In this document: in pieces, positions 9,883 through 19,569 of the stretch
Numbering within the stretch: the first letter of the stretch is position 1
How the letters are laid out: every line of letters starts with the position of its first letter
Assembly (NCBI GenBank): GCA_022539475.1
Contig: VCMS01000404.1
Coordinates: 1-40,053, forward strand
From: Gracilaria domingensis
Lineage: Eukaryota > Rhodophyta > Florideophyceae > Gracilariales > Gracilariaceae
DNA length: 40,053 nucleotides
Reading direction: 5' to 3'
Program-made: the position numbers and the translations under genes
The notes under the pieces: model-generated
What the model was told of the DNA's origin: nothing
Databases searched by the model: none
Seen by the model: only the letters and a program-made list of their open reading frames with translations

Positions 9883-10249
9883 AACGTCAACCGCTGCGGC
9901 GGCATCAGCCGCAGGTGCGGTTTCAGTTAGCCCACGAGTGGGTGGGGTTCCGTTATCAGAACGGAGGCCCCGGGAAGCCGGTTTGGGTCGCCATTGCCTG
10001 GGACATCCAGTGCGTCCTTCGGCAACGGAGGCAAACTTGCGAGAAACCGGACGAACCGGGCACAGAAGCGGCACGTGGCGCGCCACTCCTGCGACGGGAC
10101 GACATCGTTCACCGACTCAGTCGGCCAATTGGCAATCCAAAACAACTTCCGAAAACGGACCATGAAAGAACCGTAAGAACGGATATTCCCAACTATCTGG
10201 GCTCCAAGCAAACGAACCAACTCCAACGATTGTTGGCCAACAAAGCCGA

Positions 10250-10267
10250 TTCTAAGTCGGGAGACCA
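10250..10267 (-). promoter_or_regulatory. Primer-binding site, element 1
   Basis: The minus strand reads TGGTCTCCCGACTTAGAA. It begins with TGG, complementary to a tRNA CCA end, three bases after the LTR. The same 18 nt, and no more, occur at 30258-30275 in element 2. As a tRNA 3' end it gives C at position 61 (the conserved G53-C61 pair), a good consistency check. I could not assign the tRNA. Confidence 0.8.
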
Positions 10268-10270
10268 GTT

Positions 10271-11124
10271 TGTGGTGCAATCCCACGAGCGGGCAAACAA
10301 GAGCCGCGTCGCGGAAAACGCACCGACAGGGTGTTCGAGCCCCGCTCCCTATAGGGGTAGCGACGGTGGTAGAACCCTCCGGTAGGGCTGATACGGGCCG
10401 GGTGTAAATCCGGGCAGCCCCGTCCTGGGCGTGCAGCCGGAGGTGGGGGTGGGTAGAATCGGCGTAGAATCCGGGTAATTCCGGCGAGCCACAGCGGGTG
10501 GAGATATCCAGGCCAACGGTGTTGGGCAAAATAGACGACAAACGAGCCGCACAGCGGAGCACTGACTCGCGAGATCGGGAAATATTCCCGAACAATATGG
10601 GCCAAACCTGTATAACAGGGCAGAGCGATAGGAGCCGTATGACGGAAATAATAACAATAAAATAACAGAAAAGATGCCGTAACGACGGTCTAGAACTCCT
10701 CGGGGACAGAGGTGGATAGCGACTCCGGGGATGCGGCGGTATAGCCCGGTTAGGGACGAAGAACCGTTCGCACGCGGCAAGAAGCTAGAGCCAAAGGCCT
10801 CCTTGAGGTTTGCTTCCCGTACAGTGGCGGCAAGTGCCGCCACCTATATAGGGCACTTGAAAATATCAACCAAAAATATCTAACTATCCGGCGCTGCCGG
10901 CCAACATCCTACACGTGTGAAACAGTGGCAGGCTTGCCACGGCGCACCCGGCCTCGGGCCAACTCAGCACACGTGTGCGGAAACACTACCCTTCCTAGGC
11001 ATACCCCAAAATGGGGCCATCAATACAGTAACCTCTCATAACCTGAGGTGTCGAAGCCGGTAACGGATCAACGAACTATGAAAAACACCTCAGTGCATCC
11101 CTACGAAGGGCGTTTTGCTCTACA
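10271..11124 (-). repeat. 5' LTR of element 1 (854 bp)
   Basis: Boundaries come from the ends: TGTAGAGCAA at 11124-11115 (the same ten bases open element 2's LTR) and TTGCACCACA at 10280-10271, which pair as an 8/10 inverted repeat with the TG...CA termini usual for LTRs. It contains a TATA box (CCTATATAGG, 10852-10843), a 9-bp perfect hairpin immediately downstream (10843-10824), and two CACGTG cores (10912-10917, 10970-10975). Further hairpins upstream are GTGGCA-GGCT-TGCCAC (about 10925-10940), CCCG-GCCT-CGGG and CCCCA-AAA-TGGGG (about 11006-11018). The partner LTR is outside the window, so length and age cannot be confirmed. Confidence 0.75.
10843..10852 (-). promoter_or_regulatory. TATA box in the element 1 LTR
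   Basis: CCTATATAGG on the minus strand. Start of transcription is expected near 10820. A perfect GTGGCGGCA-AG-TGCCGCCAC palindrome fills the space between the TATA box and the expected start. Confidence 0.6.
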
Positions 11125-12315
11125 CCTATTTAGGAACATATACCAGACAGTCTTTGATGGAAAGAGGGAAACAATCCCCATCACACAAAAGAATGGGCTA
11201 AGGACCAGGGGCATGTCCCTTCACCTAACTGATCACGTGACGTGCAGTGAATTAGGGCTGCCTCAGAACACCTCGAGGGGGGAACGATTGGTAGGGTTTT
11301 CATGAATTTGGATTTGTGTCCCCTAGTATTGCGCTTCTATTTTTGTTAGCAGTACCCGCTTGATGAATTCCGTTGAAATTCCGCGCAGAGTGCACAAAAC
11401 CGCCGAGCGTCACGAAACAGGCCTCAGATTCAACTCGTTTTGAGTTTCCACCTGCTGTGGAAAAATGAGAGCAAGAAGTGATGTATGGATAATTCGTCAA
11501 CCAGATGGTGAGATACAGACAAGGGCTCAGTACGAATAGTTCCTACTAAGCAAACGTGTGGATGTGAATGATTAGTAAGGCAAATGGCTTTCTGCACGCA
11601 AACATGGAATATGTCTTCAGACCGCACGCTGGTTACATGCATTTACCCGTTAGTTACACACAGACGGATCTGCGAAACGGCACTGGAATTGAAGGTTCGA
11701 TATGTCTATATTAGCAGCGGCCCGGGTTCGTTTTACTATCTTCGCTCCAGACCAGAACCACTACCACCAGCCAACGAAGCAACTAAAAACACCTTTCTTT
11801 TGGCAATCCTTTCTTTTGTTTAGCGGGGTTGGTGCTTCATAGCCATCAACCTTTTCCCAGTTTCCCTATCTTTTCTTTACTGGTGGCTTAGTCTCCCTTT
11901 TTCCATCCTAAATTAGTAGTGGGTTGCTCTAGGTTGATAATGTTTGAACACTGCATCGGCTTACATCGCATTGATGCTTTTTTTCTACTCACGAAGTTTG
12001 GACTGCGATTCATCTACTAGCTACTTAGCCTGCATCTCTGTCGTCGGTTGTTTGTTTCGCTGTAGGAATTGAGACGGGCCGTGTTGCTCCAGTTCTGTTC
12101 TTCTGCTTTTGCGTTTATCGCTGAGCTACCGTTTTATCTTTTGCTGTGCAGACTAGTACTCTCGGGCCTTCTTTTTGTTTCTCTCTTTGGGTTTGTCGCT
12201 ACCTCCGTTGTTCTGTTTGGTAACGAAAAATGGCGTCCTCAAGAGCTCAGCGGTTTTACCGTGCTATCCGGCAATAGCTCTATTTATTACGGCTTTTACT
12301 TTTAGAATGCAATAG
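11125..12315. other. Intergenic, no gene seen
   Basis: Mixed-composition sequence between the chromovirus LTR and the Harbinger element. Short frames on both strands have no recognisable content. A CACGTG core lies at 11234-11239. The first 18 bases beside the LTR resemble the bases just left of the other LTR at 29264-29280. Confidence 0.4.
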
Positions 12316-12376
12316 ATCTCTCTTTCAAATACTAAGTACATCTTGAAGGATTATCGTTATCCTTTTATATCCTATG
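12316..12376 (+). repeat. Left terminal inverted repeat, Harbinger element
   Basis: 61 bp, identical to the reverse complement of 14129-14189. The match stops abruptly on both sides (G versus T outside; G versus C inside, then a shared TTG). Confidence 0.9.
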
Positions 12377-12500
12377 GTTGTAGAAATATAAGCTATTTCT
12401 ATCAAAACAAAATTTTGGTCGAAATAAAGAATGCAAAGGAAGAATAAACTTTTATTGCAAAAGACGCAGTTCTTGCACATAGATCATTCATTTACGTATA

Positions 12501-13787
12501 TCAAACATTATTGCTTGGTTCAGCGGTATCTTCATCCGACCCAATTTGTTTGTACTGTGCTTCCATTCGGCGCCCGCGCTTTTCTCTGTATTTTTTCTGT
12601 GTCAGTTTTCGCTTCCTAGCCATATCCTCTCCAATAGCGTTCAAGCGATTCTTAACCCTGTTATAAAATTCGCCATCTGCTGCTCTTAATGGGTGCCATC
12701 CAAAATGTGCATTCGTCATCGACACACAAAATAAAAATATACCATCATAGAATTCTTCACCCCAGCGATATTTTGAGCCAATTACGTTCCATAGTTGTGT
12801 TAGTCGCCCAAAATAGTTTTCTGCGATAACACGATCAGAACTAATTATTAGATTTGTGCGCTGTTCTTCCTGTGTTAAATATCCTCTTATCGGCTTCTTC
12901 TTGGGTATAACTGCTCTTACGTGCTCTGCGGCACCCTGATAGCCCTTGTCCATTAATATTCCACATTGGTTGGGGTATTTATCCTGAATATTTCCAGCAT
13001 CAATAATAAAATTACTGCCTTCATCGCCCCGTTTTTCCAACGCTACCTTGTGAGTTTGAATATTCGAATAAAATATATTCAAATCTGAGGTTGAACCAGG
13101 AGCGTGATCAGAAGCTTTAATTGCAAACCCATGAAGTAAAACAGAAACTTCTGTTCTTAAGCCATATAACTTATGTTTGCCGCTAAAGTATTTCTTGGCC
13201 TCTGATAAACGTCCACTCAGTCGATATCCTTGTTGAAAAATAACGTCTGTGGCATAACGGCAGTGCTTATAATTCGTAAATCCCAAGTTATGCTGCAGAA
13301 CCTTCTTCATGGACCATCGACCATCTACATTGTCAACATACCGGTTATACAGTTGCAAAGACACGGAAGAGATGGACTTCGTAATTAATTTCTCAAATGT
13401 TTCACCATTTATGTTAATCACCTGTCCCAAAAAATCCCACTTTCCGCCGTGTTTCAAAGTAGTCAAGGTCATGAAAAATATATCTTTCTCAGAGAAAGTA
13501 TATTTTCTTCCTCCACCTTGGTTTCAGCTCTCAGAAAAAATTTTTGACGCAATATTGTAAACCATATCAAATTCTTTTGACGAGAAATTAGTCATTTTCA
13601 TAATAATCTCGGACTGATTCTAAAAATAAAATGAATCGTAGATTGGTGAGTCTGAATCATTTTCCTCGTCTGAAACGGCGTTCAATTTTCCTGAAGAGTA
13701 GGCAGAAAGTTTGGAGTCTCGTTCCAATAAATGTTCCTGCAAAAGATCTACAGAAACGGCGGCGTGTTCTGGGGTGATAGTTTCCAT
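12501..13787 (-). pseudogene. HARBI1-like DDE transposase with two in-frame stops
   Basis: The frame opens with ATG at 13787 (METITPEH) and runs to the stop at 12501. It is broken by TAG at 13622-13620 and TGA at 13526-13524. The second stop sits where I would expect Trp in this family (SES-stop-NQGGGRK), consistent with TGG to TGA. From 13601 the sequence matches the DDE_Tnp_4/HARBI1 type: MTNFSSKEFD, FFMTLTTLKHGGKWDFL, then catalytic D (YATDVIFQQ), D (GILMDKGYQGA) and E (DRVIAENYFGRLTQLW), then WHPLRAADGEFYNR and a basic C-terminal tail. It would cut and rejoin its own terminal repeats in the nucleus. A start at 13601 would leave only the TGA. The intact 323-codon remainder begins at 13472, after the TGA. 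Similarity to oomycete families is from memory. Confidence 0.85.
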
Positions 13788-14128
13788 TAAGAGAGAGTGG
13801 TACGAGAGAGCTGTATTTGTGTGTCTACATCTGGGAAGAGTAAGTTGTTGCCGAATGACCTAGTTTTATTGCAATGACTATTCTTCAGTAGGCGCTGGTT
13901 TGTATTTGTGTATAGAGATGCTTTGAATGAATGGGCAGCATCTTGTGCACGGACATTTATATACAGAGTGGAATAATAATGCGCAAAGCACAAATGTATA
14001 TTTTGTGCATATACGAGCATTGCTGTAGATTACGCATCTTTGCTGGACTTCTCTTACTATTTACGTATTACTACAGTGTTTGAGCTAGAGTTCTATTGCT
14101 TGATTTATTAGAGTTCTAATAAATCAAG

Positions 14129-14189
14129 CATAGGATATAAAAGGATAACGATAATCCTTCAAGATGTACTTAGTATTTGAAAGAGAGAT
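14129..14189 (-). repeat. Right terminal inverted repeat, Harbinger element
   Basis: Reverse complement of 12316-12376, identical over 61 bp. Just outside (14200-14270) is a small cluster of TGCAAT motifs like the large one at 23.3-24.1 kb. Confidence 0.9.
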
Positions 14190-14920
14190 ATAATATTATA
14201 GCAATTTGCAATATTAGCTCCAGTATGAAATGAAACTGCAATATGTATTGCAATAGGCAATACTGTCGATACCTAGCTGCAGGAAGCATCTCGCGTGAGA
14301 TTAAGTTGTTTGCTTTTGAGTGACTCAGATGAAGAGCAGTCAGTTTTGACATTACGCAAGTGCAGTCACTTTGGTGAGCATGTGGTTAGGAAATCAATTA
14401 GTTGCACTACACGCACTGGCAATCAATACCAGTGCGCGGTACATCTCTGCAAGTAAAGTATATCTATCACTGCGCGTGTTGTTTCCTCTCCGAGGAGCGA
14501 CACACGGCAGTTTTTTTGGGTTTTGAAGTCTTTTCTTTTTCAAGAAAACGCTTCACCGCGAGCGAAGAGACGCTTGCCCCCAGCTGGCTACAGTACAACC
14601 CCCTTCGTTCTTTTACTCCCACGCCTTTGCTACACTTTGATTGTGCAAAGTGTGAGTGTGGGAAAGCAACGTGCTCCGTTCAAAACGACAAATACCACTT
14701 GCATTATGCAATACTTTTTGCATATTCAAATATATTACAGTAGCAATTCATTGCAACACAGCCCTTCATATTACTTTAGCGAACATCACACAGTCTCAGT
14801 GGGGAAAGATGGATAAACATTGTTGTTCAGTCATATATTTCAAGACTTTTATTGCGTATCCAAGGCAAGCGTCAAGCGCGAGCACCGCATGTGTTAGACT
14901 TGCAGCTCTCTCTTCCATTT
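14190..14920. other. Intergenic, no gene seen
   Basis: AT-rich at the start, with four or five TGCAAT/ATTGCA motifs between 14200 and 14270, then mixed sequence. I see no convincing coding region or RNA gene. Confidence 0.35.
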
Positions 14921-15196
14921 ATGGATAAGGCTACATGTAACGAAGTCAAGGACTTTGAGGCTGTTGACGGCAGCAAGTGAGACGAGATTGATGAATGGGT
15001 GAAAAAGATGATTGCAGAGATGTTCAACACTCGACTACAAGAGTGCATGGTGCTAAGTGTAGAATCAAAAGACTCAGAAACTGGTAAAACTAAAGACACC
15101 GCAGTGGGGTGGTTCATCGGCAATATGGAGGAGGCCGGTACGTGGATGAACTACTTTGCGGCGAGGATGAGAGAAAGAAATGGCGAAGACGAGTAA
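14921..15196 (+). pseudogene. Small unidentified ORF remnant
   Basis: From ATG 14921 (MDKATCNEVKDFEAVDGSK) the frame meets TGA at 14978-14980. It then continues for 71 codons with ordinary protein-like composition (DEIDEWVKKMIAEM...AGTWMNYFAARMRERNGEDE) to TAA at 15194-15196. The balanced composition on both sides of a single stop suggests a remnant of a real coding exon, or a shorter protein starting at the ATG near 15008. I do not recognise the family. Confidence 0.3.
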
Positions 15197-15499
15197 GAAA
15201 TCCGGTTTGTTGTATTGGACGCTGGAGAGGTGGCATACGATCGCGGAATTGATGTGCGGCATAGACACTTCAAGTACATTTCGAATGAATTTTGGTTTTC
15301 TACAATTGTTATCCCTTGTCGACCACGTGAAAGTCAACGCTTCCATGTCTGGGAAGAGTAAGAAATGCCAAAAGTTTTAGATAACTCGGCATAATATATT
15401 CTTGGGCCAATCATTAATTGTAAATTTTATTAAAAGTTGTGTGCTTTGTCGCATTCCGTTCCGGCAGTAAGGCCTTGTGCAGTGTCAGGAATGGGTGGA

Positions 15500-15675
15500 T
15501 GTATGGAATACTATTATTGTACTATGAGAGGAATGCATCTCTCGCTACATACATTTGATTATTATGACTAGATATTACATGGACTATTACGTGCCTACCA
15601 GATTATTATGCGGTCCTCTTCTCTCTATTTATTCGTAGTATAAAAGGATAGAACTGGCTCTGGGTCTACCAACCA
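15500..15675 (+). repeat. Left LTR of the decayed element
   Basis: Begins TGTATGGAATA and ends CTACCAACCA. It matches 17063-17235 with scattered substitutions and a 3-bp indel. It contains a TATA box (GTATAAAAGG, about 15639-15648) close to its 3' end, as expected for U3-R. Confidence 0.75.
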
Positions 15676-15816
15676 AGCCAATCCAAGCCCAATTAAAACC
15701 ACCATCTTTATAGTTATGGGCCCTCATCGCAAGATTGGTTGCCCCTCTATTCGATCTTGCCGCTAGCACTAAAGTTGTTTTTGTCAGTATTCTATTTAAG
15801 ATTTTTTGTTCGAATT

Positions 15817-16279
15817 ATGCCGCAACCCCAACGTTCTAAATACAGCTGGGATATCAAATCACCAGCGGGGATAGATGGAATTGGCGACCAACAGCTATGT
15901 TATGACTCCGTTTTTTTATGGAGAGAATTTCAGTATGCATTGGATACATCAAACAACAACAAAATTCCAGCAAAATTGCAAGAAAGTGTTTTATTATCTC
16001 AACTAGAAGGTCGCACTTGGCACTTGGCATCGCAATTAAAAGTGCAAAAACTCGAAACTGAAAATGGTGCAGTTATTTTGGCTGAATGCATTTCTAAACA
16101 AGATTCTCTCTCACGCATTACGGACACCTATGAACGATTTCGAAAATTACTACGAACCCAAAGAGAACATCGAGAGCCAAGTCACATTTTTTAACAACGT
16201 TTTCAGGCAGCTGTTTGTCGATTTTATGACGCATGTGGTGCTTTTTGTCTCGCAGATGAGCTTTTGGATTTTATTTTAG
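15817..16279 (+). pseudogene. gag-like fragment with a +1 frameshift
   Basis: The frame from ATG 15817 (MPQPQRSKYSWDIKSP) encodes FLWREFQYALDTSNNNKIPAKLQESVLLSQLEGRTWHLA, typical of the gag domain of copia-like elements (W...F..AL...L...L.G.A). Near 16120 the coherent reading moves to the next frame, where NDFENYYEPK and VFRQLFVDF continue the pattern to about 16279. Family assignment is by pattern only. Confidence 0.5.
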
Positions 16280-16314
16280 TGTAAAATTCTGATATATCTG
16301 TGACGCATCAACTG

Positions 16315-16600
16315 TCTATTTTAGCTTCCGTCGTGTGGAGCGGGGGGGAGAGGGGAGACGCAGTGAGCTTCAACACGACGCCTGCCCGTTGTTCAGGGCG
16401 CGTTATGTCCATTCGGACGCCTTTATACCGCACAGCAAACACCGAAGCCCGGTGATACTTGCGTCATCGAACGTACTCGTCTAACGTATGCTATCGTGAG
16501 CTACTGCGACCGTAGACGTGTCTACACTGGAGACGCAAATGCGCACTGTCAATATACCTCACGTAAGGCACAGCACGACACGTCGCACCTAAACAAAATA
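16315..16600. other. GC-rich block inside the decayed LTR element
   Basis: Clearly more GC-rich than the flanks. It opens with inverted repeats CGTCGTGT (16329-16336) and ACACGACG (16373-16380) around a G-run. It may be a separate insertion. No coding sense seen. Confidence 0.3.
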
Positions 16601-16698
16601 ATGAAATTAATATAAAGAAGGATGATGACTCTAAAAAGGAAATTATGAGTTTAATTAATTATCATAATATTGCATCTCTCAATTGAAGTTCAGATAAA

Positions 16699-16908
16699 AT
16701 GATGGAACAAGAATCCAAGAACAATTTAGCCTATAGTTCTAACGTTCGAGCACGGTTACCGAAAGATGAATTTGAAAACTTCGAGAAGACCTCGAAGTAT
16801 CATCGATGCCATGGAACTAGAGATTGTGCTTATGAAGCATCTAAATGCCTATCCCACCCTCGGAATCTGAAATTTGATCGGAATACACCGACTCCGAAAG
16901 CTCCATAA
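16699..16908 (+). pseudogene. Zinc-knuckle-like gag remnant
   Basis: A short frame from ATG 16699 ending in KYHRCHGTRDCAYEASKCLSHP, which looks like a degraded CCHC knuckle (C-x2-C...H...C followed by HP). It lies in the order expected for the gag C-terminus between the two LTRs. Too short and worn for more. Confidence 0.35.
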
Positions 16909-17062
16909 CAGTCTGACAATAATTGTATCACTTTTCATTAAGGTATTTCGCTTTTGGATTTTATGTTTGCTTCGTTACGATATTGATATTGGAATTGATT
17001 TTATTGTGGAACTTGAAGACGAGAAATGTTGGCAATACTTTAGTTTCACCGAAAAGGAATGA

Positions 17063-17235
17063 GTATGAAATATTATTATACTATGAGAGGAATGCATCTC
17101 TCGCTACATATATTTGATTAATACGACTAGATATTACATGGCCTATTACGTGGCTACCAGATTATTATGCGGTCTTCTTCGCTGTATTTATTCGTAGTAT
17201 GAAAAGAATCGAACTGGTTCTGGGTCTACCAACCA
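17063..17235 (+). repeat. Right LTR of the decayed element
   Basis: Matches 15501-15675 from GTATG to CTACCAACCA. The TATA-like box is worn (GTATGAAAAG). Confidence 0.75.
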
Positions 17236-18150
17236 GCTCAATGAATTTCCGTCACCACCAACTTTTCACGCAGCGTCTTTCTAAACAACTTGCGTTTTGG
17301 CTTAATAAAAAGCGCAAGGACAGAACACTCGGTAGTCTATACTGCCGTTGTCACGAAACACGAAAAGGCAAACAGCTAATGAGCTTAATCGATATGCTCG
17401 GACTGCATTTCCATGATTGCAAATCTGGAAATTAAATTAACAGCTTCTGTCCATTCTTCGGCAATTTGCTCGGCTGTATGAGTGTGTGGCTTGACTAGTG
17501 TTTTTGTTCTGACCAGATATGACTAGAAACCAAGCATCGGTCATGTTACAGAAAGGTAATCACGTAGGTTTCCCTTATGTTGTCGGCTTTTTTTCTTACT
17601 CAAAGTGTTTCTGAGTACAACCTAGGTAAAACGGTAGGATGCTGCTGTATCAAGCGGTGGTTTGATTCTACTTATTCTGTTAAAGCTTTGGCATGTGGTG
17701 GGAGCAGTGTCGTCGCTATGGGACGCACTGAACGCGTCTGGTTGTGGCCGACGGTGTATCAGAACCATATCGGCGAGTGCCTGTTCTGTGTCTCCGAACT
17801 ACCCAAACATTAAAGATCTCCAAGAGAGCGACACGGGAGTGATCAATAAGTCTTGGTCTTTTGTAGACACGACGAGCTTTGGTGCGTGTAGTTTAGGGTG
17901 CTAGAACCTTCCACGTGTTTTCATGATCCTGGGTCTTGTCGAAGTACACGTTTGAGACGTAGCGTTTGTGCACAATGTGTACAAGTTTACATCGTGTTTC
18001 CATGTACGCGTTGGACTACAAGAGCTCGAGGCGTCAGGTGCTCCCAATCGCTCGCGCCAGAAACTCGAATTTGTTCGAAACATTTAGCCCTTTTCTGGAA
18101 CGTACGTCTTTGTGGTAGCCGACTCTTTGGCTGCCCAATCACGTGCCCAT
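17236..18150. other. Intergenic, no gene seen
   Basis: Mixed-composition sequence with short frames on both strands that lack recognisable motifs. Confidence 0.35.
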
Positions 18151-18154
18151 CAAC

Positions 18155-18825
18155 GAGCTCTAGCATTACACTGCGCATGCCACCAAGGTGGTGGCACCAA
18201 CGCGTTGCACCAGTCGCCCCGCGCCGCGCACCCGTCGAACTGCGCCGGAGCGCAAGCGCCGCCGACCGCAGGGCACAAGTCGCGCGCGCAGCGCCCCAAG
18301 CAGCGCCGTGGCGGCGCGCCGCCGCCGAGGCATTCTCAGCCGGGCGAGAGAGCGCGCGCGCGGCGCTTCCCCCCGCCGCGGAGACGCGCGCCAGGGCGCG
18401 GCCGCCCCTCCCGCCGCGCCCGCGCAGCGGCTTCGCGTCGCGGCCGCCCCGGCGCTGGCGCCGCGCGACGCGGCGGTTGGCGGCGTCGTGGCGCGCCGCG
18501 CCGCGCCGCGGACGCACGCCGCGTGCGTTGAGCTGCTGCGCGCGCCGCATGCGGCGCCGGCGGCCACGTGCGCCGGCGCGCGGGCGGTTTCGGGCTGCGC
18601 GTGCGCGGCGCGGATGGACGCGCGCGAGCAGCGCGCACAGCGTGGCCCGCGCGGCGGAGCAGAGCAGCGCGGTGGGGCGGCGGCGCGACGTCAAGCCGTA
18701 CGACGTCATCGCGGCAGGGGCGGCGCGGCGCCCAACGGGCGTGGTGCGCGTGGCGGAGAAGGCGCGACGCGCTGCGCTTGCATCTTTTGGAGGCCGCAGG
18801 CGCAGGTCCGTCGCGTAATGCGTAT
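18155..18825. other. Extremely CpG/GC-rich block
   Basis: About 670 bp made almost wholly of GCGC/CGCC/GCGG words, with sharp edges against roughly balanced DNA. At least four frames on both strands are open across it, purely from composition, giving Arg/Ala-rich conceptual proteins. One plus-strand frame ends with VKPYDVIAAG...GVVRVAEKARRAALASF, faintly like a worn ankyrin-type C-terminus, so it might be a relic of a GC-rich gene. I do not call a gene. Confidence 0.4.
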
Positions 18826-19140
18826 TTCGCGCGCTTACGCCATTTGACGGCGTCTGCAATTACAAACTACTATGTGTGTCGTTCAATTTTGGTTGCATTA
18901 AGCTTCTGTTGCCTGGTAGACAAGAGCAGCTCTGTGTTTTCTCGTTTGTCACGGGGTATTTATGTCCGCACGTCACGCAGGTCTGGCCAGTTCTCGGACC
19001 GTCTCCCCACTTGGAGAACAAATAGATGACCTGTGGTGAGAGATGCATTTGAGCAGTTGAATCCAGATCAAGATCGAGTTGACTACGGGCCAGTTCTTGA
19101 TTCAACACTGTCAGATGCCCGCGCTGACAAGAGCAGCAAC

Positions 19141-19218
19141 GGGTCTGTAGCTCAATTAGTAGAGTGCTCCCTTTTAGCATGGGAGAGGTACCGGGATCGA
19201 ACACGCTTTCGCAGATAG
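19141..19218 (+). pseudogene. tRNA-Ala(AGC)-like pseudogene
   Basis: GGGTCTG, a D-arm with the A-box-like TAGCTCAATTAGTAGAG, and an anticodon arm CTCCC...TTAGCAT...GGGAG followed by AGGTA are those of a eukaryotic tRNA-Ala. Two extra T's enlarge the anticodon loop. The T-arm (ATCGAAC, a worn B box) does not pair, and the 3' acceptor strand matches GGGTCTG only partly (CAGAT). It is probably a pseudogene, or the head of a tRNA-derived SINE. Confidence 0.6.
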
Positions 19219-19569
19219 GCCCGCCGGGCCACTTCGTTTTTGCCATCGTTGCTGGTGAGGGGCGATTCAGCCAAGTATGGCCGAAATGACCGAGAGCAGG
19301 CATCCACCTATGAGACGTGTACGCCTGTACAATCTGTACAACTTCTGCGCATCGGTGTGGGTGAAACATTTGAAACTGGCAAAACGTTTCGCGAACCTTG
19401 CACCACAATTATGAAAAGTTTCTAATTTGAATTCAATTTGACTTGGAATTTAAGAGGTGAGACTACAACAACAAACCATTCGAAAAAGCTCTAGCTAGAC
19501 CAAGCGTGCCTATTGCAAGAACGTTGTTTTCAGTGTTTGCAACCTAATTATTCAATCTAGTAGAGGTGG

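Larger units (their letters stand above)
1..11124 (-). mobile_element. Ty3/Gypsy chromovirus, element 1 (5' LTR to beyond the window's left edge)
   Basis: Minus-strand LTR retrotransposon. In transcription order it has a 5' LTR (11124-10271), a PBS (10267-10250), gag (about 9882-8098), a -1 frameshift signal, pol in the order protease, reverse transcriptase, RNase H, integrase, chromodomain (8107-2588), a hairpin-rich 3' untranslated stretch, and an ORF on the opposite strand (551-2068). The domain order and terminal chromodomain identify a Ty3/Gypsy chromovirus. No 3' LTR is visible, so it should lie left of base 1. Gag-pol keeps its two reading frames over 7 kb with no indel that I see, but carries five in-frame stops, so the copy is probably dead as an autonomous element. 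That the element includes the opposite-strand ORF is inferred from its homologue in the same place in element 2. Confidence 0.9.
12316..14189 (-). mobile_element. PIF/Harbinger-type DNA transposon with 61-bp terminal inverted repeats
   Basis: Perfect 61-bp inverted repeats at 12316-12376 and 14129-14189 (outer end ATCTCTCTTTCAAATACTAA) bracket a single minus-strand transposase gene. Total length is 1874 bp. I found no clean 3-bp target duplication at the ends. Identical repeats suggest either a fairly recent insertion or gene conversion, although the transposase already has two stops. There is no second (Myb-like) ORF of the kind many Harbinger elements carry, so any such factor would have to come from elsewhere. 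Confidence 0.85.
15500..17235 (+). mobile_element. Decayed short-LTR retrotransposon
   Basis: Direct repeats of about 175 bp at 15500-15675 and 17063-17235 flank 1.4 kb that holds broken gag-like sequence on the plus strand (15817-16279) and a zinc-knuckle-like remnant (16699-16908). There is no recognisable pol. The size and the short LTRs suit a non-autonomous or internally deleted element. LTR ends read TG...CA on the left copy. The repeats differ at many positions, so it is old. Confidence 0.75.

Noticed and set aside
9927..10595. Long minus-strand frame across the element 1 LTR end and leader
   Set aside because: It runs through the LTR boundary and PBS, in a different frame from gag; no homologue in element 2.
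6854..13526. UGA read as tryptophan (altered genetic code)
   Set aside because: Two UGA codons do replace Trp, but others replace Arg or fall at unrelated positions. TAG and TAA stops also occur, and Trp is TGG throughout the intact genes. Mutation explains it better.
17898..18859. Long Arg/Ala-rich open frames on both strands
   Set aside because: All arise from the CpG-saturated composition. Several frames are open together, none has a motif or consistent codon bias.
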